From Prevotellaceae bacterium UBA1726 (GTDB lineage Bacteria > Bacteroidota > Bacteroidia > Bacteroidales > Bacteroidaceae): DNA of 64,000 nt. The DNA is taken from contig DCIM01000087.1 in assembly GCA_002316005.1 (NCBI GenBank), forward strand, positions 1 to 64,000, read 5' to 3'. The number at the start of each line of letters is the position of its first letter. Within the stretch, counting starts at the first letter, position 1. The notes beneath the pieces were generated by a model. The model searched no databases. It had not been told where the DNA came from and saw only the letters and a program-made list of their open reading frames with translations. This document shows positions 9,101 through 18,737 of the stretch, one piece after another. Made by a program: the position numbers and the translations under genes.

Positions 9101-11059
9101 AGCAAACCACTCGTTACCAGCCTCGTCAGTTGAAGGAGTACCAATGATAACATTGTACTTTGGATTGCTTGTGCTCCAGTCGCCATAACCCTCGTTCGAG
9201 GTTACTGTCCAAGTGTGAGCAGCCTTGTAAGCATCACCGCTCTTGCGGATAGAACCAAGGATGATGTCATTCTCACCGTCCCAGTTTTCAGTACCGCCAA
9301 CAGGAATAACTGAAGAGATAACCTCTACTGTAGAAGTGAGCTTCCAGAAGTCATCACCCTTAACAGCTGTCATTGTGATTGTAGCGTTACCAAGACCCTT
9401 TGCTGTGATAGTACCATCCTCAGCAACCTCAGCTACAGAAGCGTCAGAAGACTCCCATGTGAGAGTGTAATCTTCGATATTGCCATTTGTCAAATCTACA
9501 GAAAGCTTGTCTGTGAAGCCCTTGAAGATCTTTTTTGAATCCTCAAGAACAACAACCTGTGAAGTTGTGTTGTCTTCATTCAAACCAACATAGAAACCTG
9601 CACCGTTTGGCTCAACGAGGGTATTAGTTGTCTTGTCATACAAACAAGCAACACCGTCGTGACGGACTACAGGAACATACTCATGGATAGTGTTCTCACC
9701 CTCAGAAATCTTGAAGTAAGAAATCTCACCATAGAATGGCCAGTCGTTAGCACCTGAGAAGATAGAGATTGTATGATTACCTGCATTGAAGTTCTCCTCT
9801 GTGATACCTTCCTTTGTAGCGGTAACAGTACCGTTTACAGTAAGAGCATCCTTAGTGAAGTTTACAGTGTAGTCAGTATTTGCTGAATAAGAACCAGCGT
9901 AGTCGTTGTTGTTACCACTTACGAAATAACCGAAGTCGTTACCATTACCATTCTGGTAGAACGACATACCATTAGAAGTATTGTCACGACCAGAGAAGAT
10001 AGCACGCCAAGAGCCCTTGCTCTTCTCGTAACCCTTGAAGTTTACATCGATAACAGTGTTCCACTTTGGAAGGTAACCTGTCTCGTAGTAGTTCTTGTAG
10101 TTCTCGTTATCACCATCGAAGTAGATGTAGTCAACTTCTGTGTAAGAAGTCTTCGAATCATCAATAACCTCAAGTTCAACCTTGCGAGTCCACTTGTTTG
10201 CACCACTACCTACGCTGACAACAAGCTGGATAACGCCAGCCTTTACACCAGTAACTGTAAGACCGTCAACAGAAACAGCACTACCTGCACGAATAGAGAA
10301 CTCACCAGGAGCCTCACCTACATAAACAGGAACGATTTCTACTATCTGACCCACCTTAACGGTGTATCTATTCTGGCTGAAACCTGTAAAATAGAAGTTA
10401 CCCTCAATTGTCTCGTAAGAATAGCAAGCATCACCCTGCTCATCAACCTTTGCAGGCTGGATAAAAGTGTTGTTTACCTCATCAAGATAACCGATAGCAC
10501 CGTCCTTCTGGCGCATAACAGGCTTATAGTTGCGAATCACCTCGTCACCATTGTAAACAGTGAAGTAGTAGATTGCGCCACGCATTGGATCGTCCCACTC
10601 TGGATTAGCGAAGAACGAGAGACAGCGTGATGTCTCGTTTGTCACAGTATTACCTGTAGGATAGTCGGTAGTCTCACCATCGACAGTAACCTTAAGGTTT
10701 GTAACATCAGCAACAACATCATAGTCCTTGCCACAGGTCAGAGGAGCGAAGTTATCACCACCACCTGTTGTGCTACCTGTAAAGTAGCCAAGGTTTGAGT
10801 TGTTACCGTTCTTGTAAAGAGAGATACCAGTACCGGCATGAGTGTTACGACCAGAGAAGATCGCACACCAACCGTTCTCGGCACGAACATTGAAACCTAC
10901 AGCGACCTTAGTCTCTGTTACAGGAACAACATCTGTGACGAAGCAATTCTCTCTAGAAGCGCTATTGTTAACAATAGACTTCAAAGGTGTGTAATAATCA
11001 GCCGCGAAAACGCTTGCTGTCATTAAGCACAACACAAATAAAGATAGAATCTTTTTCAT
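6101..11059 (-). CDS. Giant secreted multidomain protein with lectin-like and Ig-like domains
   Basis: 1652 residues with a signal peptide (1-19). Two duplicated concanavalin/LamG-like domains (about 25-215 and 310-500) share AIFSGR, GNxxxxGYF and YKPV/YVPV segments. An Ig-like segment follows the first; a BIG2-type domain (about 510-590, ASVAEVAEDGTITAKGLG) follows the second. Next come a glycosidase-type jelly roll (about 595-790, VYVRRYFTT, CEYYINGVKVW), a FIVAR-like helix (800-865), a trefoil-like segment (870-1025), a galactose-binding-like domain (1035-1215), two SbsA-type Ig domains (1225-1480) and a sorting-like tail (YNLAGQRVKA ... GILIKNGKKYLVK). No catalytic domain was recognised. 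It is probably a surface glycan-binding or adhesive protein. Single-gene transcript with its own promoter and terminator. Confidence 0.75.
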   Translation of the reverse strand: MKKILSLFVLCLMTASVFAADYYTPLKSIVNNSASRENCFVTDVVPVTETKVAVGFNVRAENGWCAIFSGRNTHAGTGISLYKNGNNSNLGYFTGSTTGGGDNFAPLTCGKDYDVVADVTNLKVTVDGETTDYPTGNTVTNETSRCLSFFANPEWDDPMRGAIYYFTVYNGDEVIRNYKPVMRQKDGAIGYLDEVNNTFIQPAKVDEQGDACYSYETIEGNFYFTGFSQNRYTVKVGQIVEIVPVYVGEAPGEFSIRAGSAVSVDGLTVTGVKAGVIQLVVSVGSGANKWTRKVELEVIDDSKTSYTEVDYIYFDGDNENYKNYYETGYLPKWNTVIDVNFKGYEKSKGSWRAIFSGRDNTSNGMSFYQNGNGNDFGYFVSGNNNDYAGSYSANTDYTVNFTKDALTVNGTVTATKEGITEENFNAGNHTISIFSGANDWPFYGEISYFKISEGENTIHEYVPVVRHDGVACLYDKTTNTLVEPNGAGFYVGLNEDNTTSQVVVLEDSKKIFKGFTDKLSVDLTNGNIEDYTLTWESSDASVAEVAEDGTITAKGLGNATITMTAVKGDDFWKLTSTVEVISSVIPVGGTENWDGENDIILGSIRKSGDAYKAAHTWTVTSNEGYGDWSTSNPKYNVIIGTPSTDEAGNEWFATDYEMTNDMNASWVYSSTALPNFGPNENPGDVYVRRYFTTVAGATLPETVYMPAAHDDAPCEYYINGVKVWSRTGYEPGVNGWYEDEIVRLTDEQKALIKTDGSVNVFAYHVHQNWGGRYADGGLYGNNGNVANDFNNNDSRKRLENALAQAETVEGVDPEVIEYAKNASVCLQDAGLALDKIRFELKKALAPRHDYSALASAEPADGLECWLYNVGTGMFLAGSNDWGTHASVEPNISSWPMVLRTNTSGNNRYAIQTNLPNGARGANDGLGHNGYVDCGYGDDFTTAEGWAWEFQAVGDGTYRIINAQNGGDNIYLGVTKDYRYQVDTDKAGADDPYNLWKVITKEQFEALAEAATADNGADVTYNIHQANFSQNDFDGNDKGGANADLNDSKWERNAGSIWNWKGNDANGDYVFEAWNARPEDGKMYLKQTIENLRPGKYVVSANGYYRDGNYDSAINGNDRQLAYLYAGTEENQALLPSILDGANKGAGYGNTAHMDILIPDGCRDAAKFFQYGQYNVEVEVEVAEDGVLEFGVCRPDDNLYEGDWVVVDNFRLTYYGDAAPYVPAEFVSITPAPEDGDITLDTEFVVTFSQPVTFSESLSGIGMGPGYYCPATVSQSEDGKVITVSIDKESLEMILGTEVTDINQLSEYSEGKFYVELYNVKDAKTGEKLPGNLSEDDDDYEAGFYRWTYSGGEYEAPTIVVTPEAGDVETLEDFTFALSNGGLIFPTSNDGVDITIADADGNVVATITSDDLSENPTIDEEMMMPVALNVTLAEPITKAGTYTMTIPAGMFYLGYNMAENEEMTVVYNVSGLPEPETWTKTGYVMPIESWGTDIFWTDACAQEVTVTGTVGSNVIEISQDSYGYHNVITVTANEDDGCDAILYNGEAQPGWGYFDFGSSYSQYVYPSNCYANADQDYGYVTLYGWFDDGDAKYVDIEWYEGAKEDAEAWKAITGIKNVNADSDSEATYNLAGQRVKASTKGILIKNGKKYLVK

Positions 11060-11240
11060 GTACAGTAAATGTGTTAGTTAATAATAATATTGAATAAAAA
11101 ATTAGTCCGGTTTATCTTCAACAATTAGGCCTTTTATAGCCTTCAATGCTTTTGGTTTGAAATCGCGATTGTTTTTGGTTGAGAGTAATTACCTTACTTT
11201 ATTTATGCACGCACATGAACATACACGCGCAAAGCAATCG

Positions 11241-11272
11241 CAAAAGTACAACTTTTCAGCGAAATATGCAAA
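11241..11272 (-). promoter_or_regulatory. Promoter of the giant secreted protein gene
   Basis: On the minus strand TTTG (11272-11269), a 20-nt spacer and TACTTTTG (11248-11241) match the consensus exactly. The start codon is at 11059, so the leader is about 175 nt. Confidence 0.85.
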
Positions 11273-11447
11273 TTTTTGTGCTTAAAAAATAAATTTATAT
11301 CAATTATTCGAGCATAAATGAAACGCCACAGGCATCTATTTTGCTCTTTTCTATATTCATATTCTTATAAATTTTACACCGATTTATTTTTACATTTTAG
11401 CAATCATCTACAAGTACATCGGAATAAGAGATTATAAAGAAAATATT

Positions 11448-11461
11448 CGTGCTATAGCACG
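11448..11461. promoter_or_regulatory. 14-bp perfect palindrome upstream of parE
   Basis: CGTGCTATAGCACG is a perfect palindrome flanked by AATATTC on the left and GAATATT on the right. It lies about 15 bp upstream of the putative -33 element of parE and could be an operator. The rest of the 561-bp gap (11060-11620) is AT-rich and holds only the two divergent promoters. Confidence 0.5.
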
Positions 11462-11474
11462 ATTTTTGAATATT

Positions 11475-11509
11475 CTTGGGCGAATTCTCGATTTTTTTTC
11501 TTAATTTTG
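11475..11509 (+). promoter_or_regulatory. Probable promoter for the parE operon
   Basis: CTTG (11475-11478) and TAATTTTG (11502-11509) are separated by 23 nt. The -7 box is perfect; the spacer is slightly longer than usual. Confidence 0.55.
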
Positions 11510-11620
11510 CAAATTAGCAGAGTATGCGAACGTGGCAAGGCGCTTATCGTTAGAACAAAGTTCTATTTTCGCATTGCTGCCACAAACAAAAATGATAATT
11601 GCAAAACCTAACAAAATAGA

Positions 11621-13582
11621 ATGGCTGAAGAATTAAATCCTACCGAAGAACTGCAGAATGTAGAGTATCTTGACTCCAATATCCGAACCCTCTCGGATGT
11701 TGAGCATATCCGTATGCGACCAGGTATGTATATCGGTCGTCTGGGCGATGGTTCATTGCCTGAAGATGGTATCTATGTACTCTTGAAAGAGGTTATCGAC
11801 AATTCAATCGACGAGTTCCGCATGAATGCAGGAAAGCGCATAGAGATTGACATTGACGAGAACCTTCGTGTGACTGTTCGCGACTACGGGCGAGGCATTC
11901 CTCAGGGAAAGCTCGTTGATGCTGTGAGCAAACTCAACACCGGTGGTAAGTACGATTCAAAGGCATTCAAGAAGTCGGTAGGTATGAATGGTGTTGGTAT
12001 CAAGGCTGTAAACTTTCTCAGTTCGCGCTTTGAGGTACGCTCTTACCGTGAGGGACAGGTACGCAGCGCAAAATTCGAAAAGGGTATTCTCACCAACGAC
12101 ACAACAGTTCCAACAGAGGACGAGAACGGAACATACATCATGTTTGAGCCAGACAATACGCTCTTCCTCAACTATACTTTCCACAATGATATTGTGGAGA
12201 CAATGCTCCGCAACTACACATATCTGAACTCGGGCCTCACCATCATGTACAACGGCCGTCGCATCATTTCACGCAATGGTCTTGAGGATCTCCTGAAGGA
12301 TACAATGACAACCGACAGCCTCTACCCTATCATACACATGAAGGGCGAGGACATTGAGATTGCCTTCACTCACACCAACCAGAACGGCGAGGAGTACAAC
12401 TCCTTCGTAAATGGTCAGCACACCACCCAAGGTGGTACTCACCAGAGTGCTTTCAAGGAGCATATTGCAAGAACCATCAAGGAATACTTCGGAAAGTACG
12501 AGGCAAGCGACATCCGCAACGGACTTGTTGCAGCTATTGCACTGAATGTGGAGGAGCCAATCTTTGAGTCGCAGACAAAGATTAAACTCGGTTCGCTCAC
12601 AATGAGTCCTAACGGCGAGAGCATCAACAAATATGTAGGTGATTTCGTAAAGAAGGAAGTAGACAACTATCTCCATATTCATGGTGATATAACTGAAGAG
12701 ATTGAACGCAAGATAAAAACCTCAGAATCAGAGCGCAAGGCTATGGCCGGTGTGGCAAAGATTGCACGCGAAAGAGCAAAGAAAGCAAATCTGCACAACC
12801 GCAAACTACGCGACTGCCGCATCCATTTCTCTGATGTAAAGGATCCTCGCAAGGAGGAATCGTGTATCTTCATCACTGAGGGTGACTCGGCTTCTGGTTC
12901 AATCACAAAGAGCCGCGATGTAAACACCCAGGCTGTGTTCTCGCTTCGCGGAAAACCATTGAACTCGTTCGGTCTTACAAAGAAGGTGGTTTACGAGAAT
13001 GAGGAGTTCAACCTCCTTCAGGCAGCACTCGATATTGAGGACGGATTGGATTCTCTGCGCTATAACAAAGTGATTGTGGCTACTGATGCCGATGTTGACG
13101 GTATGCACATCCGTCTTCTCACCATCACATTCTTCCTGCAGTTCTTCCCTGAACTCATCAAGAAGGGTCATGTGTATGTACTCCAGACTCCTCTTTTCCG
13201 TGTTCGCAACAAGCGTACAAAGATAAAGAACAAGACCGTCATTAAGGCCGAAGATGAGAAACTGAAGGCTCGTGGAGAGAAGGCAAAGGACTTCATCACT
13301 CGTTACTGCTATTCTGACGAAGAGCGCCTGCAGGCTATCAAGGAACTTGCACCAGAACCTGAAATCACCCGATTCAAAGGTCTTGGTGAGATTTCGCCTG
13401 AGGAGTTCGCTGGATTCATTGGCCCAGACATCCGTCTCGAGCAGGTAACTCTCCATAAAGATGACCAGGTTGGAAAGCTCCTTGAGTACTATATGGGCAA
13501 AAACACTATGGAGCGCCAGAACTTCATCATTGATAACCTTGTCATTGAAGAAGACCTTCCTGAAGAGGATATTTACGAGTAA
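11621..13582 (+). CDS. parE: DNA topoisomerase IV subunit B (type IIA topoisomerase ATPase subunit)
   Basis: Forms the ATPase and TOPRIM half of an enzyme that decatenates chromosomes. The GHKL ATPase domain (about 25-230) has [20 protein letters not shown] and the GRGIP loop. The transducer domain carries [12 protein letters not shown], and the TOPRIM domain has EGDSASG and [10 protein letters not shown]. The length of 653 residues and lack of the GyrB insertion suit the ParE-type subunit of Bacteroidetes; GyrB is the alternative. No parC is present in the window. It is the first gene of a rightward run to 19.8 kb. Confidence 0.92.
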   Translation: MAEELNPTEELQNVEYLDSNIRTLSDVEHIRMRPGMYIGRLGDGSLPEDGIYVLLKEVIDNSIDEFRMNAGKRIEIDIDENLRVTVRDYGRGIPQGKLVDAVSKLNTGGKYDSKAFKKSVGMNGVGIKAVNFLSSRFEVRSYREGQVRSAKFEKGILTNDTTVPTEDENGTYIMFEPDNTLFLNYTFHNDIVETMLRNYTYLNSGLTIMYNGRRIISRNGLEDLLKDTMTTDSLYPIIHMKGEDIEIAFTHTNQNGEEYNSFVNGQHTTQGGTHQSAFKEHIARTIKEYFGKYEASDIRNGLVAAIALNVEEPIFESQTKIKLGSLTMSPNGESINKYVGDFVKKEVDNYLHIHGDITEEIERKIKTSESERKAMAGVAKIARERAKKANLHNRKLRDCRIHFSDVKDPRKEESCIFITEGDSASGSITKSRDVNTQAVFSLRGKPLNSFGLTKKVVYENEEFNLLQAALDIEDGLDSLRYNKVIVATDADVDGMHIRLLTITFFLQFFPELIKKGHVYVLQTPLFRVRNKRTKIKNKTVIKAEDEKLKARGEKAKDFITRYCYSDEERLQAIKELAPEPEITRFKGLGEISPEEFAGFIGPDIRLEQVTLHKDDQVGKLLEYYMGKNTMERQNFIIDNLVIEEDLPEEDIYE

Positions 13583-13613
13583 AAATATTTACAACACTTG
13601 ATTTGACATAAAA

Positions 13614-15185
13614 ATGAAAAAACTCACAATACTTTGTTTTGCTGTTGCATTGTCACTTTGTGCTAATGCTCAGCGATTAAATCTCGGCAACAATTCTCCA
13701 TTACAGAAAATGCAGATTGCTGAAATGGCAGTCACTAATCTGTATGTTGACTCTGTTGACGAAAACAAACTCGTCGAGGATGCCATTCGTGGGATGCTGA
13801 AAGAACTCGACCCTCACTCTTCCTACACTACAGCAAAGGAGACAAAGGCCATGACCGAACCGCTGCAAGGTTCATTCGAGGGCATTGGTGTTCAGTTCAA
13901 TATGGCACAGGATACCTTGCTCATTATCCAACCTGTTGTTAATGGCCCTTCCGAGAAGGTGGGCATTCTGGCTGGCGACCGTATTATCTGTGTGGACGAT
14001 ACTACCATTGCTGGTGTGAAGATGTCACGCGAGGATATCATGCGTCGCCTTCGCGGAAAGAAAGGAACAAAAGTAAAACTGCAGATTTTGCGCCGTGGTA
14101 TCAGCGACCTTCTAACTTTCACAGTCACTCGCGACAAGATTCCGGTAAAGACCATTGATGCTGTTTATATGATTCGCCCTGAAGTTGGATATATCCGTAT
14201 CAGCAGTTTCGGTGCTACCACCTACGATGAGTTTATGCAAGGTGTTGATTCATTGAAGCAGCACGGAATGAAGGACCTTATTGTAGACCTCCAGGAAAAT
14301 GGCGGTGGATATCTTCAGACTGCCGTACAGATTGCCAACGAGTTCCTGCAGAGAGGCGACCTTATTGTATATACCGAAGGTCGTGCCACTCGTCGTCAGG
14401 AGTTCAATGCTGATGGTCGGGGCAGATTGCTCGACGGTCGTGTGGTAATGCTCGTAAACGAGTATAGCGCTTCAGCTTCAGAGATTCTCTCTGGTGCAAT
14501 CCAGGACCAGGATCGTGGTCAGATTGTGGGCCGTCGTTCGTTTGGCAAGGGATTGGTTCAGCGTCCTATTGAATTCGGTGACGGAAGTATGATTCGCCTT
14601 ACCGTTGCTCATTATTACACTCCTTCTGGCCGTTGCATCCAGAAGCCTTACGAGAAGGGTGACAAGGAGGACTATGAGATGGACATTGAGAAGCGCTTCA
14701 AGCACGGAGAGTTGTATTGCCGCGACAGCATACAGTTTGCTGATTCTTTGAAATACTACACGTTGCGTCGCAAGGCTGTTGTTTATGGCGGTGGTGGTAT
14801 CATGCCTGACTTCTTTGTACCGCTCGACACAACACAGTATACAATGTATCATCGCCAGCTTACTGCAAAGAGTGTCATCATCAATGCCTCATTGAAGTAT
14901 GTCGATCAGCACAGAAAACAATTCAAGAAGGAGTATAAGACATTTGCTGATTTCAAGGCTCGTTTCGAGATTCCGGAATCAATGTTGCAGGATATTTACG
15001 ATGAGGGCGAGAAGGCAAAGGTGAAACTCAAGGATGAGGAAGAACGCCAGAGGTCCATTCCTATGCTCAAACTGCAGCTCAAGGCTCTCATAGCCCGCGA
15101 CATCTGGGATATGACAGAGTATTTCCAGATAATGAACGAGGAGAATCATATCGTACAGAAGGCTGTAGAGATTCTTGGAAAATAA
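13614..15185 (+). CDS. C-terminal processing peptidase, S41 family, secreted
   Basis: A periplasmic serine protease of the CtpA/Prc type. It has a signal peptide (1-19), a helical N-terminal part, a PDZ domain (about 85-175, IGVQFNMAQDTLLI ... GILAGDRI) and the S41 core with DLQENGGGYL (225-234), NEYSASASE (282-290, catalytic Ser) and RRSFGKGLVQ with Lys312 as the partner of the dyad. The start ATG 31 nt after parE is followed by an ideal signal peptide. Its end lies next to the following fur-type gene, so co-transcription is likely. Confidence 0.92.
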   Translation: MKKLTILCFAVALSLCANAQRLNLGNNSPLQKMQIAEMAVTNLYVDSVDENKLVEDAIRGMLKELDPHSSYTTAKETKAMTEPLQGSFEGIGVQFNMAQDTLLIIQPVVNGPSEKVGILAGDRIICVDDTTIAGVKMSREDIMRRLRGKKGTKVKLQILRRGISDLLTFTVTRDKIPVKTIDAVYMIRPEVGYIRISSFGATTYDEFMQGVDSLKQHGMKDLIVDLQENGGGYLQTAVQIANEFLQRGDLIVYTEGRATRRQEFNADGRGRLLDGRVVMLVNEYSASASEILSGAIQDQDRGQIVGRRSFGKGLVQRPIEFGDGSMIRLTVAHYYTPSGRCIQKPYEKGDKEDYEMDIEKRFKHGELYCRDSIQFADSLKYYTLRRKAVVYGGGGIMPDFFVPLDTTQYTMYHRQLTAKSVIINASLKYVDQHRKQFKKEYKTFADFKARFEIPESMLQDIYDEGEKAKVKLKDEEERQRSIPMLKLQLKALIARDIWDMTEYFQIMNEENHIVQKAVEILGK

Positions 15186-15192
15186 AGATTTT

Positions 15193-15630
15193 ATGGAAAA
15201 CGAAGATTTCCTTCTGCATAAACTGAAGCACAGGGACATAAAGCCTACGGCTGTGCGACTACTCATCCTCCAACAGATGATGAGAGGCAACCAAGCCGTT
15301 TCGTTGCCCGACCTTGAGCGATTCCTGCCTACGGTGGATAAATCAACAATCTCGCGAACGCTGTCCCTGTTTCTTCTCCATGCTCTCATTCATGCCATTG
15401 ACGATGGTTCGGGGGCAATGAAATATGCAGTATGTGATGACGATTGCGAATGTGTGCCTCAGGATGAGCATACTCATTTCTATTGCACAGAATGTCATCG
15501 CACCTTCTGCCTGAAGCATATAGCAGTACCAAAAGTTGAACTCCCTGATGGTTTTCAACTCAAGAATATTAATTATGTAATCAAGGGCCTTTGCCCTGAA
15601 TGTAGCGAAAAGAATGCAAGAAGAATTTGA
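15193..15630 (+). CDS. Fur-family metalloregulator
   Basis: 145 residues with an N-terminal winged helix ([14 protein letters not shown] ... [13 protein letters not shown]) and a C-terminal metal-binding domain with two Cys pairs, CTEC (about 99-102) and CPEC (near 137). The His-containing segment [12 protein letters not shown] fits Fur/Zur/PerR proteins; the metal cannot be assigned. An in-frame TTG at 15175 inside the protease gene would add six residues, but the ATG at 15193 is preferred. Its 3' end overlaps ruvB by 17 nt. Confidence 0.85.
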   Translation: MENEDFLLHKLKHRDIKPTAVRLLILQQMMRGNQAVSLPDLERFLPTVDKSTISRTLSLFLLHALIHAIDDGSGAMKYAVCDDDCECVPQDEHTHFYCTECHRTFCLKHIAVPKVELPDGFQLKNINYVIKGLCPECSEKNARRI

Positions 15631-16645
15631 CATACACCAGTCGACCTACTCTGCCGAGAAGGATTTCGAGAGTGCCTTGCGCCCTCTGAGTTTCGATGAT
15701 TTCAGCGGACAGCAGAAGGTTACCGACAACCTGCAGGTTTTCGTAGAAGCTGCCAAATATCGCGGCGAACCACTCGACCACACTCTGCTCCATGGCCCTC
15801 CTGGTCTTGGAAAGACAACCTTGTCGAATATCATCGCCAACGAACTTGGCGTGGGATTCAAGATCACTTCTGGTCCTGTGCTCGACAAACCAGGCGACTT
15901 GGCGGGAATCCTCACATCACTTGAACCAAACGATGTCCTTTTCATTGACGAGATTCACCGACTGAATCCTATCGTGGAGGAATATCTGTATTCGGCAATG
16001 GAGGACTATCGCATTGACATCATGATTGACAAGGGTCCTTCGGCTCGTTCAATCCAGATTGACCTCAATCCGTTCACTCTTGTAGGTGCCACAACGCGTA
16101 GCGGTATGCTTACGGCTCCTCTTCGTGCTCGTTTTGGTATCAATCTGCATCTTGAATATTACGATCCTGAAACTTTGAAACGAATCATCAAGCGTTCTGC
16201 TCATATCCTTCAGGTTCCTATCGATGATGATGCAGCAGGCGAAATCAGTCGTCGTTCACGCGGTACGCCTCGTATTGCGAATGCATTGCTTCGTCGTGTA
16301 CGCGACTTTGCCCAGGTGAAAGGTACCGGCCGTATCGACCTTGACATTGCCCACATGGCTCTCACCGCATTGAATATCGATAGTTATGGTCTTGACGAAA
16401 TCGACAACAAGATTCTTCTTACCATCATCGACAAATTCCGCGGCGGTCCTGTTGGTATCAGCACTATCGCTACTGCCATTGGTGAAGAGGGTGACACTGT
16501 TGAGGAGGTTTACGAACCTTACCTCATCATGGAGGGTTTCCTCAAGCGTACTCCTCGTGGTCGTATGGCAACAGAATTGGCTTACCGCCACTTTGGACGC
16601 AACATTATTGGTAGCAACACCGGCGAACCTGATTTGTTTGGGTAA
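15614..16645 (+). CDS. ruvB: Holliday junction branch migration ATPase RuvB
   Basis: An AAA+ motor that, with RuvA, drives branch migration of Holliday junctions. Walker [10 protein letters not shown] is at 61-69 and Walker [10 protein letters not shown] near 110. Sensor 1 (LVGATTRSG), the arginine finger region (APLRARFGI) and the C-terminal winged helix ([17 protein letters not shown]) are all present. At 343 residues it is full length. It overlaps the fur-type gene at its 5' end and directly abuts coaD. Confidence 0.97.
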   Translation: MQEEFDIHQSTYSAEKDFESALRPLSFDDFSGQQKVTDNLQVFVEAAKYRGEPLDHTLLHGPPGLGKTTLSNIIANELGVGFKITSGPVLDKPGDLAGILTSLEPNDVLFIDEIHRLNPIVEEYLYSAMEDYRIDIMIDKGPSARSIQIDLNPFTLVGATTRSGMLTAPLRARFGINLHLEYYDPETLKRIIKRSAHILQVPIDDDAAGEISRRSRGTPRIANALLRRVRDFAQVKGTGRIDLDIAHMALTALNIDSYGLDEIDNKILLTIIDKFRGGPVGISTIATAIGEEGDTVEEVYEPYLIMEGFLKRTPRGRMATELAYRHFGRNIIGSNTGEPDLFG

Positions 16646-17068
16646 ATGAAAAGGACAGCAATTTTTGTAGGTTCATTCGACCCTTTCCACGAGGGCCACA
16701 AGAGCATTGTCAACAGAGCATTGAGCCTGTTTGACCATGTTGTCATAGGCATTGGCGTGAATCCCGAGAAGAAGTATATGTTCACGGTTGATGAGAGAAT
16801 TGAACGAATCAAGCAATGCCTCCCTGACGAGGAGCGCATCACGGTTGAAGCCTATGAAGTTTTGACTATCGATTTTGCCAATAGACACGGGGCTTCCTAC
16901 ATAATAAAAGGTGTACGCAATGCCGAGGATTTCGTCTACGAGCAGAAGCAGGCTCAGTGGAACAAGGAACACGGAGGCATAGAAACAATACTTCTCTTTG
17001 CTGAACCGGGACTTGAGGACATTTCAAGTACCAAAGTCAGAAAGCAGATAAGAAAAGATAATTGTTAA
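16646..17068 (+). CDS. coaD: Pantetheine-phosphate adenylyltransferase
   Basis: Catalyses the ATP-dependent adenylylation of 4'-phosphopantetheine, the penultimate step of coenzyme A synthesis. The nucleotidyltransferase signature GSFDPFHEGH is at 9-18, RNAEDFVYEQ in the middle and the C-terminal ISSTKVRKQI motif near 128. At 140 residues it is slightly shorter than the common 150-165. The start ATG follows the ruvB stop without a gap. Confidence 0.95.
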   Translation: MKRTAIFVGSFDPFHEGHKSIVNRALSLFDHVVIGIGVNPEKKYMFTVDERIERIKQCLPDEERITVEAYEVLTIDFANRHGASYIIKGVRNAEDFVYEQKQAQWNKEHGGIETILLFAEPGLEDISSTKVRKQIRKDNC

Positions 17069-17098
17069 TTTATAAATTGAAAAATTGTAATTTTAACG

Positions 17099-17509
17099 AT
17101 GATTACATACAGTGCAGAGGGCGTGAAAATGCCGAAAATCAAGAAACGCGAGACAACGAAATGGATTCGCGAAGTGGCTGCCACCTATGGTCGAAAGGTG
17201 GGAGAGGTGGGTTATCTCTTCTGCGACGACGAGAAGATTCTCGAAGTGAACAACGAGTATCTCGGGCACGACTATTATACTGATATCATCACCTTCGACT
17301 ATGATGAGGATGATATCATCAACGGCGACCTCGTAATATCGCTTGATACTGTACGCACTAACGCCGAGAAGTTCGGCAAGACTTACGAGGAGGAACTCTA
17401 TCGCGTCATCATTCACGGCATTCTTCATCTATGCGGCATCAACGATAAAGGTCCGGGCGAACGAGAGATAATGGAAGCTGCCGAGAACAAAGCCCTCGCA
17501 ATGCGCTAA
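17099..17509 (+). CDS. ybeY: Endoribonuclease YbeY (16S rRNA maturation / ribosome quality control)
   Basis: 136 residues with the UPF0054 zinc motif HGILHLCGIND (H106, H110). The third ligand, usually His in HGxLHLxGYDH, is Asp116 here; similar changes are common in Bacteroidetes members, so this is not evidence of inactivation. The central TDIITFDYDEDD segment (61-72) is also typical. It sits between coaD and the flavoprotein gene in the same direction. Confidence 0.9.
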   Translation: MITYSAEGVKMPKIKKRETTKWIREVAATYGRKVGEVGYLFCDDEKILEVNNEYLGHDYYTDIITFDYDEDDIINGDLVISLDTVRTNAEKFGKTYEEELYRVIIHGILHLCGINDKGPGEREIMEAAENKALAMR

Positions 17510-17528
17510 AGCAAAGAAGACAACACTG

Positions 17529-18737
17529 ATGAGAATCGTCATTATAGGAGCAGGCGCAGCGGGTTGTTTCTGTGCCATTGAAGTGAAACGACGCCATCCC
17601 GAGGCAGAGGTCATCATTCTCGAGAAGGGTTCAAAACCACTTGCAAAAGTGGCGATTACCGGCGGTGGGCGTTGCAACCTCACAAATTCCTTCCTTGAGG
17701 TGAAAAGCATTAAGCAGGTTTATCCTCGTGGCGAAAAACTGATGAAGCGTGCATTGAAACGATTCTCAAACGAAGACACCATGCAATGGTTTGAGAATGA
17801 AGGTGTACGCTTGGTTACTCAGGATGACCAGTGTGTGTTTCCTCAATCGCAAGACGCCATGGAAATAGTCCTCACTCTGACTGGACTGGCAAAAAGACTG
17901 GGCATTGAAATCATCACTAATAGTAAGGTTCTTAGCGTTGAAAACGCAAAAAACGACGGTTTCATCGTGAAAACCGAGGCTCATAGTTATGATGCCACAC
18001 ATGTTGTAGTGACAACCGGCGGCTCGCCAAAAGTGTCGGGAATTGCATTTCTTAATCCCCTTGAACTTGATATCATCGAACCTGTCCCTTCGCTGTTTAC
18101 ATTCAATGTAGAGGATAAGGAATTGCACAACCTCATGGGAACTGTCGTTGAAAAGGTTTCTGCACGACTGACAGGAACGAAATTCTCTTCCGAAGGGCCA
18201 CTTCTCATCACTCATTGGGGACTTTCCGGTCCTGCTATACTGAAACTCTCTTCTCATGCGGCACGGCATCTTGCCGATAACAACTACAATGCTGAAGTGA
18301 GCATCAACTGGTTCTGCGACATCAACGAACAGGATGTTTTGGGACTTCTCTCTGAAATGGCAAAACAAAACCCACAGAAACAACTATCAAATATCTACCC
18401 AGAGCAGTTCATTCAGCGTCATTGGCTCTATATATTAAATAAGGTGGGATTATCACCACAAAAGAAATGGCAGGAGGTGGGACCAAAACAGATGAACCGC
18501 CTCGCCTCTCTTCTCACCAACGACATCTACAAGATTACTGGAAAAGGGCAATTCAAAGATGAGTTCGTCACTTGCGGTGGTGTTGCCTTGAGTAATATTG
18601 ATATCAACACTCTTGAATGCAAGAAACACCCAGGCTTGTATTTTGCCGGGGAAGTGCTTGATGTTGATGCCGTAACGGGTGGTTTCAATCTCCAGGCGGC
18701 ATGGTCAATGGGATATATCGTAGCACAAAGCATATGA
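17529..18737 (+). CDS. HI0933-type NAD(P)/FAD-dependent oxidoreductase
   Basis: 402 residues. The N-terminal dinucleotide-binding loop is VIIGAGAAGC (4-13), followed by LEKGSKPLAKVAITGGGRCN, the hallmark of the HI0933/aminoacetone oxidase family. The C-terminal block FAGEVLDVDAVTGGFNLQ (about 375-392) closes the FAD site. The physiological substrate of the family is not established. The stop overlaps the next start as ATGA, indicating translational coupling. Confidence 0.9.
   Translation: MRIVIIGAGAAGCFCAIEVKRRHPEAEVIILEKGSKPLAKVAITGGGRCNLTNSFLEVKSIKQVYPRGEKLMKRALKRFSNEDTMQWFENEGVRLVTQDDQCVFPQSQDAMEIVLTLTGLAKRLGIEIITNSKVLSVENAKNDGFIVKTEAHSYDATHVVVTTGGSPKVSGIAFLNPLELDIIEPVPSLFTFNVEDKELHNLMGTVVEKVSARLTGTKFSSEGPLLITHWGLSGPAILKLSSHAARHLADNNYNAEVSINWFCDINEQDVLGLLSEMAKQNPQKQLSNIYPEQFIQRHWLYILNKVGLSPQKKWQEVGPKQMNRLASLLTNDIYKITGKGQFKDEFVTCGGVALSNIDINTLECKKHPGLYFAGEVLDVDAVTGGFNLQAAWSMGYIVAQSI

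Noticed and set aside
12269..12682. Open frame of 137 codons antisense to parE
   Set aside because: It lies wholly within parE on the other strand, has no family-like motif and is explained by codon bias of parE.
15175..15192. TTG start for the Fur-family gene
   Set aside because: It would begin inside the protease gene and adds only six residues; the ATG at 15193 gives a normal Fur start.
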